This document shows positions 33,447 to 33,449 of a DNA stretch of 33,449 bases, piece after piece (the stretch's first letter is position 1; each line of letters starts with the position of its first letter). The stretch covers positions 1-33,449 of the forward strand of contig NZ_JAGOID010000024.1 of NCBI RefSeq assembly GCF_017995835.1, in the 5' to 3' direction. Origin of the DNA: Amaricoccus sp. (GTDB taxonomy: Bacteria; Pseudomonadota; Alphaproteobacteria; Rhodobacterales; Rhodobacteraceae). The notes below the pieces were generated by a model. That model did no database searches. It was not told the DNA's origin and saw only the letters and a program-made list of their open reading frames with translations. The position numbers were made by a program, and so were the translations under genes.

Positions 33447-33449
33447 GGG

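Overview
The window is a chromosomal stretch of a very GC-rich alphaproteobacterium, most likely a member of the Rhodobacterales. This is inferred from gene content (MetZ/MetR/FolE2, a bacterial betaine-homocysteine methyltransferase, phosphatidylcholine synthase, a serralysin with RTX repeats), strong GC3 bias and many GTG starts. No rRNA, CRISPR array or phage module is seen.

Layout. 1-2.6 kb: 3' part of recJ, a convergent lower-GC membrane protein, and two tRNA-Glu genes (TTC and CTC). 2.6-4.25 kb: an HD-domain nucleotidase-like gene, then a scar zone with a ccdB toxin remnant, an IS5-family transposase remnant and the first copy of a ~141-bp MITE-like repeat. 4.4-12 kb: gcvP, a secreted alpha/beta hydrolase, a serralysin and ppx. 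12-17.2 kb: an FAH-family enzyme, ribE, a translationally coupled trio (uronate dehydrogenase-like, FAD oxidoreductase, GNAT) and a tiny lipoprotein. 17.3-20.8 kb: MITE copy 2, ppk, an IS transposase remnant, a cold-shock gene and MITE copy 3. 20.9-24.8 kb: a periplasmic protein of unknown function, then the metZ-folE2-metR operon. 24.9-27.9 kb: two tandem trkH paralogues. 27.9-33.4 kb: a secreted hydrolase, sufE, bmt, a Yip1-like membrane protein coupled to a membrane-anchored GxSxG protein, and pcs.

Shared biology. Several genes belong to one-carbon, sulfur and methyl metabolism: gcvP (glycine cleavage), folE2 (pterin/folate entry), metZ and bmt (homocysteine and methionine), metR (homocysteine-responsive regulator) and sufE (sulfur transfer). 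pcs uses choline, and bmt uses betaine, a choline derivative. ppk and ppx make and degrade polyphosphate but are ~5.5 kb apart and on opposite strands. The TrkH pair provides K+ uptake subunits; no trkA is visible.

The least explained signals are non-coding. A ~91-bp element occurs twice (7270 and 20519), each time between convergent genes. It carries four ATGCAC-like boxes spaced exactly 11 bp apart, and the two copies align without gaps. A different 11-bp-phased array (three GGCTGGAA boxes) lies at the right edge of the window between two GANTC sites. The three MITE-like copies carry a conserved possible outward promoter, and two of them sit just upstream of gcvP and ppk. The 282-bp gap between the FAH gene and ribE holds four consecutive hairpins.
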